From Paracoccus sp. MBLB3053 (GTDB lineage Bacteria; Pseudomonadota; Alphaproteobacteria; Rhodobacterales; Rhodobacteraceae), in assembly GCF_031822435.1 (NCBI RefSeq), contig NZ_JAVQLW010000001.1, positions 1,738,501-1,802,500 on the forward strand: DNA of 64,000 nucleotides. Direction: 5' to 3'. Shown piece by piece: positions 1-10,747 of this stretch (the stretch's first letter is position 1; each line of letters opens with the position of its first letter). The notes under the pieces are model-generated. The model saw nothing but the letters and a program-made list of their open reading frames with translations. It did not search any database and was not told where the DNA came from. The position numbers were made by a program, and so were the translations under genes.

Positions 1-241
1 ACAGGGCGGGCAGAAGATCAGCCAGGTCCTTGTCGCGGGCGTGGTCCTGACCGAATTCAGCAAGCAGGTCCCCATGCCGGTCGGTCGGCTGAGGAAGGTC
101 AGCGTTCCAAGCCCGCTTGACCTGCTCGAAGGCATCGCGCGCCCCAAGCCGGCCAACGGACGCAACACGGCGCGAGAAGGCGTCACGCATCGCTCGACCG
201 ATGACATCTGAGTGGTTCGGCGCCGGAAATTCGTACGGCAT
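1..241 (-). CDS. Hypothetical protein, N-terminal part (runs off left edge)
   Basis: A reading frame opens at ATG 241-239 and stays open to the window edge (80 codons, begins MPYEFPAPNH). It would give a charged, helix-rich protein with amphipathic segments such as RDAFSRRVASVGRLGARDAF. I recognise no family. No clear ribosome-binding site precedes the ATG, but a TAGAAT hexamer lies just upstream and could be a -10 element of a leaderless or short-leader transcript. The opposite strand is also open from the edge to TGA 209-211 and has somewhat better G/C at third positions, so a plus-strand C-terminus is a real alternative. If the minus call is right, this gene is divergent from the ATP synthase operon. 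Confidence 0.38.
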   Translation of the reverse strand, partial: MPYEFPAPNHSDVIGRAMRDAFSRRVASVGRLGARDAFEQVKRAWNADLPQPTDRHGDLLAEFGQDHARDKDLADLLPAL

Positions 242-505
242 CGAGGCTGGATTCTAGCCCGGGCGACGGTCGTTAGCGCCAACAACAGTCGGTTCCTTGC
301 CACAGTCCGGTTTTGACGGAACGGCGGCTCTCATTTCCGTGTTCAATGCGGTTGCGGCATGACAGATCACCTGCTAGAGACGCGGCAGATTTTCGGGAAG
401 CTTCTGGCCGGGCACGGCCTGAGGACCCCTTTGACCCGCGCTCCGTGACCGACCTGCCTTCCCAAAAAGCCAGGCCCGCCAGCGGAGCTTGCGCAAACCG
501 GAAGG

Positions 506-1072
506 ATGACCGTGGCCAATTCCGCTTCGATTTCCGCTGATATCGCCGGGCGATATGCACAGGCCCTTTTCGATCTGGTGAAGGATTCGGGGGGTCTTGA
601 CGCCCTGTCCACGCAAATCGACGAGCTGGCCGCTGCCCATGACGAAAGCGAAGATCTTCGCGATCTGACTGTCTCGCCGCTTTACGACCGCAATGCGCAG
701 GAGGCCGCCATTGGTGCGCTGGCCGCGCGCATGGGGTTCTCGGACGAACTCAGCAACACCCTGCGCCTGCTGGCGAAGAACCGCCGGCTGTTCACGCTGC
801 CCCAGTTCATCGCCAAGCTGCGCGGCATGATCGCCGACGCCCGTGGTGAGATGACCGCGGACGTGGTCAGCGCCCAGGAGCTGACCGAAGAACAAAAGAC
901 CCGTCTGGCCGACACGCTGGCCAGCAAGTCGGGCAAGAAAATCAAACTGAATGCGCGCGTCGATGAGACCCTTATCGGCGGCATGATCGTTAAACTGGGC
1001 TCGCAGATGATCGACAGCTCGATCCGCTCGAAGCTCGCCTCCCTCCAGAATGCTATGAAAGAGGTCGGATAA
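506..1072 (+). CDS. atpH: ATP synthase F1 subunit delta
   Basis: Delta subunit of the F1Fo ATP synthase, part of the peripheral stalk that fixes the catalytic head to the membrane sector. The 188-residue protein has the normal family length. Its N-terminal helical domain contains the expected [10 protein letters not shown] signature near residue 14. The C-terminal part carries the conserved [21 protein letters not shown] segment in split form (VDETLIGGM, then [12 protein letters not shown]). GGAAGG stands just before the ATG. It is the first gene of a five-gene F1 operon, and its stop codon shares one base with the atpA start. The Fo genes are not in the window, as is usual in this family of bacteria. 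Confidence 0.97.
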   Translation: MTVANSASISADIAGRYAQALFDLVKDSGGLDALSTQIDELAAAHDESEDLRDLTVSPLYDRNAQEAAIGALAARMGFSDELSNTLRLLAKNRRLFTLPQFIAKLRGMIADARGEMTADVVSAQELTEEQKTRLADTLASKSGKKIKLNARVDETLIGGMIVKLGSQMIDSSIRSKLASLQNAMKEVG

Positions 1073-2607
1073 TGGGAATCCAGGCAGCCGAAATTTCGGC
1101 CATCCTCAAGGATCAGATCAAGAATTTCGGTCAGGACGCCGAGGTGGCCGAAGTCGGACAGGTTCTGTCCGTCGGTGATGGTATCGCCCGCGTCTATGGC
1201 CTGGACAAGGTTCAGGCCGGCGAGATGGTCGAATTCCCGGGCGGCATCCGCGGCATGGTGCTGAACCTTGAAACCGACAACGTCGGCGTCGTGATCTTTG
1301 GCGACGACCGTTCGATCAAGGAAGGCGACACCGTCAAGCGCACCGGCGCCATCGTGGAAGTTCCGGCCGGCAAGGAACTGCTGGGCCGCGTCGTCGACGC
1401 CCTCGGCAACCCGATCGACGGCAAGGGGCCGATCAACGCGTCCGAGCGTCGCGTGGCCGACGTCAAGGCTCCGGGCATCATGCCGCGCAAGTCGGTTCAC
1501 GAACCGATGGCGACCGGCCTGAAATCGGTTGACGCCATGATCCCGGTCGGCCGTGGCCAGCGCGAGCTGATCATCGGTGACCGTCAGACCGGCAAGACCG
1601 CGATTGCTCTGGACACCATCCTGAACCAGGCGAACTACAACGGCCGTGAAGCCGACGGCATGAAGACGCTGCACTGCATCTACGTCGCCGTGGGTCAGAA
1701 GCGCTCGACCGTCGCCCAGCTGGTGAAGAAGCTCGAAGAAACCGGCGCCATGGCCTACACCACCGTCGTCGCCGCGACCGCTTCGGACCCGGCTCCGATG
1801 CAATACCTGGCACCCTATTCGGCGACCGCGATCGGGGAATACTTCCGCGACAACGGCATGGACGCCCTGATCATCTATGATGACCTGTCCAAGCAAGCCG
1901 TCGCCTACCGCCAGATGTCGCTGCTGCTGCGCCGTCCGCCGGGACGCGAAGCCTATCCGGGCGACGTGTTCTACCTGCATTCGCGCCTGCTCGAGCGTTC
2001 GGCCAAGCTGAACGAGGAAAACGGCGCTGGCTCGCTGACCGCTCTGCCGATCATCGAAACCCAGGCGGGCGACGTTTCGGCCTATATCCCGACCAACGTG
2101 ATCTCGATCACCGACGGTCAGATCTTCCTTGAAACCGACCTGTTCTTCCAGGGCATCCGCCCGGCCGTGAACACCGGTCTGTCGGTGTCGCGCGTTGGTT
2201 CGGCCGCCCAGACCAAGGCGATGAAATCGGTCGCCGGTCCGGTCAAGCTGGAACTGGCGCAGTATCGCGAAATGGCCGCCTTCGCTCAGTTCGGCTCGGA
2301 CCTCGATGCCGCGACGCAGAAGCTGCTGAACCGTGGTGCGCGCCTGACCGAGCTGATGAAGCAGCCGCAATACTCGCCGCTGACGAATGCCGAGATCGTC
2401 ATCGTCATCTATGCCGGCACCAAGGGCTACCTGGACAGCGTCCCCGTCAACGAGGTGACGAAATGGGAAGCGGGCCTGCTGCAGTTCCTGCGCAACCAGA
2501 AGGCCGATCTGCTTGACGACATGACCCGGAACGACCGCAAAGTTGCGGGCGAGCTGGAAGATGCGATCAAGGCAGCGCTGGACGGCTACGCCAAGACCTA
2601 CGCCTGA
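1072..2607 (+). CDS. atpA: ATP synthase F1 subunit alpha
   Basis: Alpha subunit of F1. Three copies alternate with beta in the hexameric head and bind nucleotide without hydrolysing it. At 511 residues the length is standard. The Walker A segment GDRQTGKT is at residues 169-176, and the later signature [17 protein letters not shown] is present. The start overlaps the atpH stop (TAATG), which points to translational coupling. The reading frame is uninterrupted and has the high third-position G/C typical of strongly expressed genes here. The gene sits in the conserved order atpH-atpA-atpG-atpD-atpC, so the call is secure. Confidence 0.99.
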   Translation: MGIQAAEISAILKDQIKNFGQDAEVAEVGQVLSVGDGIARVYGLDKVQAGEMVEFPGGIRGMVLNLETDNVGVVIFGDDRSIKEGDTVKRTGAIVEVPAGKELLGRVVDALGNPIDGKGPINASERRVADVKAPGIMPRKSVHEPMATGLKSVDAMIPVGRGQRELIIGDRQTGKTAIALDTILNQANYNGREADGMKTLHCIYVAVGQKRSTVAQLVKKLEETGAMAYTTVVAATASDPAPMQYLAPYSATAIGEYFRDNGMDALIIYDDLSKQAVAYRQMSLLLRRPPGREAYPGDVFYLHSRLLERSAKLNEENGAGSLTALPIIETQAGDVSAYIPTNVISITDGQIFLETDLFFQGIRPAVNTGLSVSRVGSAAQTKAMKSVAGPVKLELAQYREMAAFAQFGSDLDAATQKLLNRGARLTELMKQPQYSPLTNAEIVIVIYAGTKGYLDSVPVNEVTKWEAGLLQFLRNQKADLLDDMTRNDRKVAGELEDAIKAALDGYAKTYA

Positions 2608-2618
2608 GGGAGGGATAG

Positions 2619-4936
<2,318 letters not shown>

Positions 4937-4945
4937 GGGGGCGAC

Positions 4946-5392
4946 ATGGCCGACACGATGCAGTTCGACCTCGTCTCGCCGGAGCGGAACCTCGTTTCCG
5001 TTCCCGTGCGCGAGGTGCGCCTGCCCGGCGCCGAAGGCGACCTGACGGCGATGCCCGGCCATGCGCCGGCCATCGTCAACCTGCGGCCGGGTCTCGTGAC
5101 CGTGGTCAAGGCTGACGGATCGGAAACGGAATTCGCAGTGACCGGCGGTTTCGCCGAGATCAATGGCGAATCCGTCACGCTTCTTGCCGAGCGCGGCCAC
5201 CCGCGCGCCGAGATGACGCAGGCGATCTTCAACGACATGATGGCTCAGGCCCAACGTCAGGTTAAGACCGCGCAAGAGCGTCATTCGGTGGGTGAAGAGG
5301 TTGTCGCGGCAGCCGTCAAGCTGCTTGCGGACATGGAAGCGCTTGGCACACATATCGGTCTTGACCCGAACCAGTCGAATTTTCCGCACTGA
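4946..5392 (+). CDS. atpC: ATP synthase F1 subunit epsilon
   Basis: Epsilon subunit, which joins the central stalk to the c-ring and can inhibit ATP hydrolysis. The 148-residue protein starts with the beta-sandwich domain (QFDLVSPERNLVSVPVREVRLPGAEG in pieces: DLVSPERNL, PVREVRLPGAEGDLTAMPGH), followed by helical C-terminal sequence with EALGTHIGLD. It is the last gene of the F1 operon. A GGGGG-type Shine-Dalgarno (AAGGGGGCGAC) precedes the ATG, and a strong terminator follows the stop by about 30 bases. Confidence 0.97.
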   Translation: MADTMQFDLVSPERNLVSVPVREVRLPGAEGDLTAMPGHAPAIVNLRPGLVTVVKADGSETEFAVTGGFAEINGESVTLLAERGHPRAEMTQAIFNDMMAQAQRQVKTAQERHSVGEEVVAAAVKLLADMEALGTHIGLDPNQSNFPH

Positions 5393-5421
5393 TCCGAGCG
5401 TCAAAGTCTGAAAAGCGTTTG

Positions 5422-5447
5422 AAGCCCCGGTAAGACCGGGGCTTTAA
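5422..5447 (+). terminator. Terminator of the atp operon
   Basis: Inverted repeat AAGCCCCGG / CCGGGGCTT with a five-base loop TAAGA, followed by TTAAT. It stands 30 bases after the atpC stop and fits a Rho-independent terminator. Confidence 0.85.
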
Positions 5448-5516
5448 TACATCCGGCAGCCAGCACCGCGACTGCAGGGAGGGATTTAGCAGCGTTTCGA
5501 TTTTCATGCTGTTGGC

Positions 5517-5837
5517 GTGACCAGCGGCTCGATGCTCATGTTCTCGGCCTTCGAGGAAGGAGGGCCGATGTGGTCGGGCGAAGGGCCGAGGCTGGAGACC
5601 CGCCTTGTCCCCTTCGACGAGCCGTTCGTCGAACCGCCGGTGGTGCATTTGTCGATGGGAATGTGGGATATTGGCGTCTCGGCAAATCAACGGGCCGACC
5701 TGCGGGCGGCCGATGTCACGCGAGATGGGTTCAAGATCGAATTTCGGACCTGGGGCGACACCCAGGTTGCGCGGGTCCGCGTGACCTGGATGGCCATCGG
5801 CCCGGTTCGGCACTTGGACGATTTCAACGTCGACTGA
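5517..5837 (+). CDS. H-type lectin domain protein
   Basis: Small protein of about 106 residues with the H-type lectin fold signature: PFDEPFVEPPVVHLSMGMWDI in parts (FDEPFVEPPVVH, then SMGMWDI), ANQRADLRAADVT, and DGFKIEFRTWGDTQVARVRVTWMAIG in parts. These domains, first described in discoidin and snail agglutinin, bind N-acetylgalactosamine-type sugars, and bacterial stand-alone copies have no proven role. No signal peptide is visible. The listed start is GTG at 5517 because TAG at 5487 closes the frame; ATG 5532 is an alternative, and neither has a good ribosome-binding site. It follows the atp terminator, so it probably has its own promoter. Confidence 0.8.
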   Translation: MTSGSMLMFSAFEEGGPMWSGEGPRLETRLVPFDEPFVEPPVVHLSMGMWDIGVSANQRADLRAADVTRDGFKIEFRTWGDTQVARVRVTWMAIGPVRHLDDFNVD

Positions 5838-5841
5838 GATG

Positions 5842-6612
5842 CTATGCGCGCTCGATATTGAGCCGTATCAGATCCGCAGTCTGTTCGGGATGAGTAATCG
5901 GCAACATGTGCCCCGCGCCGGGAATACTGGCGCGCCCGACATCCGCGAGTCGTGCGGATAGCGCCTCTGCAATCGCGGGAATCGCCGGTGGCGAATCTTC
6001 TCCCATGATCAGCAGAACCGGAGCGTCGATCGATTCAAGCCCTCCGTTCCGAAGGATCTGAGCGCTGTCATCAATGAGAGTGTCATTCCCCGAGACGACC
6101 ATCTTGATTTGTCCGATCAGTCGATCCCGCGTCGCTGGGGACTGGGACTCCCAGTCGATCCCACCCCATACGGAGAGAAATCGGCTCGTCGCCTTCTCGC
6201 TTTCCGAATTTTCGACCAGTGACCTGATTTCGTGCAAGAAAGCTTCATTTTCGGGGTCTGGCGCGGCGGCAAAAAGCACGGGCTCGATCAAGGTCAGGCT
6301 GCGCACTGCCTCAGGCGCAGCAACCGCGATTCGCAGCGCGATGGTCGCCCCGATGCTGTGGCCGATCAGGTCGAGCGGCCGCTGGATCAACGGCGCAACC
6401 TCGCGCGTTGCCGTGGTGTGGAAATCGGGAGGCACACCTTCCCAATCACGGCTTTTTCCATGTCCCGGCAGGTCCGGGGCCGTGATCTCGACAAGATCGC
6501 CAAGTTCGCGTGCGATTGGGCCCCAATAGCTTGCATTGCCCATCATGCAATGCAGTGCCAGGGCCGGGCGTTCGGGATTGCCCGGCCAATGTCTGATGTT
6601 CATTCCGTTCAC
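5842..6612 (-). CDS. Alpha/beta hydrolase
   Basis: Alpha/beta-hydrolase fold protein of 256 residues. The nucleophile elbow is GHSIGA (Ser near residue 87), the oxyanion-side strand is ALALHCMMGNASYW, and the catalytic His is in GAGHMLPITHPEQ near the C-terminus, with a candidate Asp in LLIMGEDSPPAI. The substrate cannot be told from sequence. The start is GTG at 6612, which overlaps the stop of the upstream isomerase gene (GTGA), or the in-frame ATG at 6603. The overlap suggests the two genes are cotranslated. Confidence 0.85.
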   Translation of the reverse strand: MNGMNIRHWPGNPERPALALHCMMGNASYWGPIARELGDLVEITAPDLPGHGKSRDWEGVPPDFHTTATREVAPLIQRPLDLIGHSIGATIALRIAVAAPEAVRSLTLIEPVLFAAAPDPENEAFLHEIRSLVENSESEKATSRFLSVWGGIDWESQSPATRDRLIGQIKMVVSGNDTLIDDSAQILRNGGLESIDAPVLLIMGEDSPPAIPAIAEALSARLADVGRASIPGAGHMLPITHPEQTADLIRLNIERA

Positions 6613-7208
6613 AGCTGTGCAAGGTGCCTGTCGAGGAAGTCCAGCCGGTCCTGGCCCCAGAAACGCTCGCCGCTTTCGTGGACAATGTAGAAGGGCGCGC
6701 CGAAAGCTCCGGCCTCGACCGCCTCTTCAAGATTGCGTTCGTAAACCTGCGCACCGACGAACAGGCCGCTATCGGCCAGCCCCGGGTCGAACCCGGCATC
6801 GGCAAGCGTGGCGCGGATCACCTCGTCATCCGCAATATTCTTTTCTTCGGCCCAGACAGCGCGGACAAAGCGCTGGACCAGCCCCGCAAGGTCCCCGCCG
6901 CCGGCCTTTTGCGCGGCGATGATGGCATAGGAGGAAGGCGCGGGATTGACCGGCCAGAAGGCCGGTTTCACGTTGATGGGCATCTTGAGGAAATCCGACC
7001 AGCGGATGAGTTCCTGCATCCTGTATTCCATCCGCGAGGCATGTCGGTTCGCCGGACGGATGCCGCCCGTGCGATCGAAAAGCTGCAGCAGGTCGAGCGG
7101 CTTGTAGGTGATTTCGGCGCCGTGCCTGCTGGCGATTTCTTCAAGGCGAGCGCCGGCAAGATAGGTCCATGGGCTTTGTGTCCCAAAGTAATAGTCGATA
7201 TGCGCCAT
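6609..7208 (-). CDS. 2-hydroxychromene-2-carboxylate isomerase family protein (DsbA fold)
   Basis: Protein of 199 residues with the kappa-class GST / DsbA-like fold of the HCCA isomerase family. The start HIDYYFGTQSPWTYLAGARL carries the YFG-SPW-YL signature, where the Ser takes the place of a redox Cys. Other features are YKPLDLLQLFDRTGG, the cis-Pro region GAFGAPFYIV, and FWGQDRLDFL at the end. The start at ATG 7208 is chosen because GGAGG lies about eight bases upstream; an in-frame start at 7262 would overlap the prs promoter region. It is the first gene of a two-gene unit with a hydrolase. The family acts in naphthalene-type catabolism, but no other such genes are near, so the substrate is open. 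Confidence 0.85.
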   Translation of the reverse strand: MAHIDYYFGTQSPWTYLAGARLEEIASRHGAEITYKPLDLLQLFDRTGGIRPANRHASRMEYRMQELIRWSDFLKMPINVKPAFWPVNPAPSSYAIIAAQKAGGGDLAGLVQRFVRAVWAEEKNIADDEVIRATLADAGFDPGLADSGLFVGAQVYERNLEEAVEAGAFGAPFYIVHESGERFWGQDRLDFLDRHLAQL

Positions 7209-7312
7209 ATGGGGGCCTCCGGGGTTTGCGGGCACGCTAACCCGGTGATAAGCGGTGTGCAATCTTGCGAATCCAGCACCATTACAGCCAATCCAGACAG
7301 ACGGAGCAAGCC

Positions 7313-8332
7313 ATGCCGGCCATGACCGAACCCAAGCTGATTGCGGGCAATGCGAACCGGCCCCTGGCCAACGCGATTGCCCGCCGCATGTCGATGCATC
7401 GTGGGATGAATGTCGCCCCGATCGAAGCCCGCGTCGAACGTTTCAATGACCAGGAAATCTTCGTCGAGGTCTATGAGAACGTCCGCGGCGAAGACATGTT
7501 CATCATCCAGTCGACGTCGAACCCCGCGAACGACAACCTGATGGAATTGCTGATCATGACCGACGCGCTTAAGCGGTCGTCGGCCTCGCGCATCACCGCC
7601 GTCATCCCCTATTTCGGCTATGCCCGCCAAGATCGCCGCGCCAAGGCGCGCACGCCGATCAGCGCCAAGCTGGTGGCGAACCTGCTGACCGAAGCAGGCG
7701 TGGACCGGGTTCTGACGCTGGACCTGCATGCCGCGCAGATCCAGGGTTTCTTCGACATCCCGGTCGACAACCTCTATGCCTCGCCGGTGTTCGCGCTGGA
7801 CATCCAGCACCATTTCAAGGACCAGATGTCGGATCTTATGGTGATTTCGCCCGACGTCGGCGGTGTGGCACGCGCACGTGAGCTTGCACAACGCATCGGG
7901 GCGCCGTTGGCCATCGTCGACAAGCGCCGTGAGAAACCCGGCGAGATCGCCGAGATGACCGTGATCGGGGATGTCACAGGCAAGACCTGCATCATCGTCG
8001 ACGACATCTGCGACACTGCCGGAACGCTGTGCAAGGCGGCACAGGTCCTGACCGAGCATGGCGCCGTTGAAGTGCATGCCTATATCACCCACGGAGTGCT
8101 CTCAGGTCCGGCCGTCGAGCGGGTGCAGAAATCGGTCATGAAGTCGCTGGTCATCACCGATTCGATCGAACCGACGGACGAGGTGAAAGCGGCGAGCAAC
8201 ATCCGTATCGTCCCGACCGCACCGATGTTTGCCCAGGCGATCCTGAATATCTGGAACGGCACTTCGGTCAGCTCGCTGTTCGAAGTGAACTCGCTGGGGC
8301 CGATCTACGAAGGTCTCTATACCACCTACTGA
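7313..8332 (+). CDS. prs: Ribose-phosphate pyrophosphokinase (PRPP synthetase)
   Basis: Makes 5-phosphoribosyl 1-pyrophosphate from ribose 5-phosphate and ATP, the entry compound for purine, pyrimidine, histidine, tryptophan and NAD synthesis. The protein starts [19 protein letters not shown] and shows the ATP-binding [10 protein letters not shown] loop, the [19 protein letters not shown] segment, and the PRPP-binding site [12 protein letters not shown] around residues 228-239. ATG 7313 is chosen over an upstream in-frame ATG at 7265 because GGAG stands eight bases before it. At 339 residues it is slightly longer than the usual 310-320 because of an N-terminal extension. Confidence 0.96.
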   Translation: MPAMTEPKLIAGNANRPLANAIARRMSMHRGMNVAPIEARVERFNDQEIFVEVYENVRGEDMFIIQSTSNPANDNLMELLIMTDALKRSSASRITAVIPYFGYARQDRRAKARTPISAKLVANLLTEAGVDRVLTLDLHAAQIQGFFDIPVDNLYASPVFALDIQHHFKDQMSDLMVISPDVGGVARARELAQRIGAPLAIVDKRREKPGEIAEMTVIGDVTGKTCIIVDDICDTAGTLCKAAQVLTEHGAVEVHAYITHGVLSGPAVERVQKSVMKSLVITDSIEPTDEVKAASNIRIVPTAPMFAQAILNIWNGTSVSSLFEVNSLGPIYEGLYTTY

Positions 8333-8368
8333 GCGTAAAGGTTTGGAGCGTGGCCCATCCGCGTTCCG

Positions 8369-8407
8369 AAAAGGCCCCGGGCGCCGCGCGGCGTCGGGGG
8401 CCTTTTC
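8369..8407 (+). terminator. Terminator after prs, probably bidirectional
   Basis: Long hairpin with arms AAAAGGCCCC and GGGGGCCTTTT around a GC-rich inner stem, ending in a T-run on the plus strand. The A-run at its left side gives a T-run on the minus strand, so it can also serve the CoA-binding gene that ends at 8411. Confidence 0.85.
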
Positions 8408-8410
8408 ATG

Positions 8411-8863
8411 TCAGAGAAACCGCGGGAACTCGATCTTCGGGCAACGGTTCTCGATGACGTTCAGACCAAAGGCTCGTGCCTTGGCCGCGGCGACCGCGTG
8501 GCTGATGCCCAATTGCATCCAGATCGTTTGCAGATGAGGCAGATGGGCGATCGCCTCGTCCACGATCTCCGGAATGGCTTCTGCCCGCCGGAAAATGTCG
8601 ACCATGTCCACCCGGAGACCCTCGGGAATAGCCGAAAGCGCCGGATAGACCCTTTCGTCAAGGATCTGATCTCCGGCATGACCCGGATTGACCGGAATAA
8701 CCCGGATTCCCTGAGACTTCAGAAAGCGCGCGACGCCCCAGGCGGGACGCAGCTCGTTCAAAGAAAGACCAACCATCGCGACGCATCTTGTCCGCCGGAC
8801 GATATGTGCGATCTCGTCGTCCACCGGCGAAGTCCCGGTGTCCCTCAATATGGCGAAATGCAT
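8411..8863 (-). CDS. CoA-binding domain protein (YccU type)
   Basis: Stand-alone CoA-binding Rossmann domain of 150 residues, the normal size for the YccU group. The nucleotide-binding part is VAMVGLSLNELRPAWGVARFL, followed by GIRVIPVNPGHAGDQILDERVYPALSAIPE in pieces, and then VDIFRRAEAIPEIVDEAI and WMQLGISHAVAAAKAR. This arrangement resembles the CoA-binding domain of succinyl-CoA synthetase alpha but lacks the ligase half. The start has an excellent GGGGGAGGA ribosome-binding site. The biological role of these proteins is unknown. Confidence 0.85.
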   Translation of the reverse strand: MHFAILRDTGTSPVDDEIAHIVRRTRCVAMVGLSLNELRPAWGVARFLKSQGIRVIPVNPGHAGDQILDERVYPALSAIPEGLRVDMVDIFRRAEAIPEIVDEAIAHLPHLQTIWMQLGISHAVAAAKARAFGLNVIENRCPKIEFPRFL

Positions 8864-8900
8864 GTGATCCTCCCCCAGATCTCAATCTAAAGTGGCATGG

Positions 8901-8934
8901 AAAAAGCGCCCGGTCCAGAGTTCTGGCCGGGCGC
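8901..8934 (-). terminator. Minus-strand terminator
   Basis: Stem GCGCCCGG / CCGGGCGC with a loop of about 13 bases. Read on the minus strand it is followed directly by TTTTT. It lies downstream of the YHS-domain gene, about 110 bases after that stop. Confidence 0.75.
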
Positions 8935-9046
8935 AAGTCGCGGAACGAGGGACAGTGATCTGAACATGAGCGTTCCGTGCCCATGTTCACTAAATAAATG
9001 CGCACTGTGGCCGAATAGTTCCACCCCGCTCACAAAAAAGTGAGGA

Positions 9047-9502
9047 TCAAGGATTCAGCCGCGCCCAGACCGCCTTTGCTTGCATCAGGACATGCTGTGG
9101 ATCGGCCAAGAGTTTCTGGCGCGCAGATTCGGATCGCAGCAGGTAGGTACGCTGTCCAATCACGGCAAAAAAACGTGGATTTCCAGGCTCCGAACGTCCC
9201 TCGGACAGGGCAACGACGCAAAGTCCGCCCAGTCCGGGAGCAAAGGCGCGGGGATTGGCCTCGAAGACATTGCGGTTCTCTTCGGTTGCGAAATGCCAGG
9301 CCTTGCCGCGCCACATGGTCACGATGTCGGGCCGCCCCGGCACGGCCGTACCTTCCTGACCATAGGAAATCGGATCGATCCCATCGAGCGCCCAATCCTG
9401 AGCCAGGCCGGGAAGCGGCGCGAATAGAAACATGCCAAGGAGGGGAATAGCGCGAATCATCAGGGGCAGAGCGGTCAACGAAGCGGGGATACGTCCCTGC
9501 AT
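9047..9502 (-). CDS. Secreted YHS-domain protein
   Basis: Protein of up to 151 residues with a signal peptide (IRAIPLLGMFLFAPLPGLA, likely cut before QDWALDG) and a YHS-like domain: DGIDPISYGQEG, WRGKAWHFATEENRNVFEANP and FAPGLGGLCVVALSEG. YHS domains are short metal-associated modules. In this alphaproteobacterial group the stand-alone secreted form has no assigned function. The upstream Met at 9502 and the internal Met at 9460 (just before the signal peptide) both lack a strong ribosome-binding site, and the second gives the more usual signal-peptide length. It appears monocistronic with the terminator at 8901-8934. Confidence 0.75.
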   Translation of the reverse strand: MQGRIPASLTALPLMIRAIPLLGMFLFAPLPGLAQDWALDGIDPISYGQEGTAVPGRPDIVTMWRGKAWHFATEENRNVFEANPRAFAPGLGGLCVVALSEGRSEPGNPRFFAVIGQRTYLLRSESARQKLLADPQHVLMQAKAVWARLNP

Positions 9503-9568
9503 CTGGCAAATCGCAATGCGAATCTCAACTCCGGCAGGCAGAATCTATCCGCGATGTGATCCTGACGC

Positions 9569-10366
9569 TCAACTCCGTGAAGCCGCATAGAGGGCGATGG
9601 CGGCTGCGTTCGAGACATTGAGCGATCCGAAATCCGCGGCAAATGGAATGCGCAGGATGCGGTCGCAAGTTTCGCGCGTACGCTCGCGCATGCCCGGCCC
9701 TTCGGCGCCGAGGACAATGCAGATCGCCCGCCCTGGCAGGCTTTCCAGAACGTCGGGCAGTTGTTCTTCGCCGGTCCCATCGAGGCCTAGAATGGTATAG
9801 CCCATCTCCTTCAACTCGATGAGCGCATCGGCAAGGTTTCCGACGCGCAGATAGGGCTGCCGTTCCAGCGCACCCGAGGCGGTCTTCGCCAGTGCTCCGG
9901 TTTCGGGTGCGCTATGGCGAGACGGCGCGATAACCGCCCGCGCGCCGAACACTTCGGCCGAGCGCAGGATCGCGCCCACATTATGCGGGTCGGTCACACG
10001 GTCCAGTGCAACGATCAGGGGCTTTCCTGGGCCCGACAGCGCAAGATCCGCAAGCTTCGCCCATTTCAGCGGCTTCACCTCAAGCGCGGCTCCCTGGTGG
10101 ACGCTTTCCGGGGGAAGGGGAACTGCCTTGTCAAAGGTCCGCGCGTCCGTGATTTCAGGCTCGATGCCGTCGGGCAGGCCGCCCAGACGGTCCAGGGCGT
10201 TTTGGGTGACAACCAGGCGCAGCTTCTCCCGCTCCGGGTTGCCAAGGGCATCTCGCACCGCATGCAATCCGAACAGCCAGACGGTTTCGGCCGCGGCTGC
10301 ACGCTTCGCGCGTTCCTTGTCGATGACCCATGTGGGCTTCTTGGATTTCTGCGGTTTCTCGGCCAT
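9569..10366 (-). CDS. rlmB: 23S rRNA 2'-O-ribose methyltransferase, TrmH/SpoU family
   Basis: SpoU-type methyltransferase of 265 residues, most likely the 23S rRNA G2251 enzyme. After a basic N-terminal tail (KPQKSKKPTWVIDKERAKR) comes the substrate-binding domain with WLFGLHAVRDAL at about residue 30. The three SpoU motifs follow: LDRVTDPHNVGAILRSAEVF at 121-140, VLGAEGPGMRERT near 220, and FGSLNVSNAAAIALYAA at the C-terminus. The last two form the trefoil knot that binds S-adenosylmethionine. It is transcribed away from tRNA-Tyr. The exact target base is inferred from the RlmB-like domain order. Confidence 0.88.
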   Translation of the reverse strand: MAEKPQKSKKPTWVIDKERAKRAAAAETVWLFGLHAVRDALGNPEREKLRLVVTQNALDRLGGLPDGIEPEITDARTFDKAVPLPPESVHQGAALEVKPLKWAKLADLALSGPGKPLIVALDRVTDPHNVGAILRSAEVFGARAVIAPSRHSAPETGALAKTASGALERQPYLRVGNLADALIELKEMGYTILGLDGTGEEQLPDVLESLPGRAICIVLGAEGPGMRERTRETCDRILRIPFAADFGSLNVSNAAAIALYAASRS

Positions 10367-10531
10367 GACGCGTCCTTGCTTTAGCTCTGGGTTGCGCAGA
10401 ATTCACAGTGAAATGCAACCATTCCCGTGGGTGAAGCCGGATTGCGAAGTTTGTGCGATTTTTCCTCGTTTCACCGCTTGACGCCCCCGTCGGCTCCCGG
10501 TAATCACCGCCCCACGCCGAAAGCGATCGGC

Positions 10532-10615
10532 GGGCGACGTGCTGCAAGGTGCGGCAGCGGACTGTAACTCCGCCGGGGAGACCCATGCCTGGTTCGATTC
10601 CAGGGTCGCCCACCA
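10532..10615 (+). tRNA. tRNA-Tyr (anticodon GUA)
   Basis: Cloverleaf: acceptor stem GGGCGAC pairs with GTCGCCC, followed by discriminator A and an encoded CCA. The anticodon arm GCGGA-CTGTAAC-TCCGC carries GTA. There is a class II variable arm GGG-GAGA-CCC, and the T arm is CCTGG-TTCGATT-CCAGG. The total length is 84 bases including CCA. Confidence 0.97.
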
Positions 10616-10710
10616 CTTTCCCAATTTATCTGCATTTCATCTAAGTGGTGAGGCTGCCGCGGAAGCGGTTAAGTCGTTCCATATGCGCGCTTTTCGAGTG
10701 GTTTTCCTGA

Positions 10711-10734
10711 GGGGGCACATTGGCTGTGCCCCCC
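10711..10734. terminator. GC-rich hairpin between tRNA-Tyr and a convergent gene
   Basis: Arms GGGGGCACA and TGTGCCCCC with a short loop TTGGC. It lies between tRNA-Tyr and the stop of the DsbA-family gene. There is no long T-run on either side, so termination is likely but not certain. Confidence 0.55.
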
Positions 10735-10747
10735 GAACGGGTGCGCG

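Noticed and set aside
682-2370. Long minus-strand frame of 562 codons across atpH and atpA
   Set aside because: It is antisense to conserved ATP synthase genes, and its composition (many His, Arg, Gly, Asp) is that of a mirror frame in G/C-rich DNA.
9029-9044. Small hairpin CTCAC-A6-GTGAG near the YHS gene end
   Set aside because: The stem is only five base pairs and overlaps the gene end; the stronger hairpin at 8901-8934 is a better terminator.
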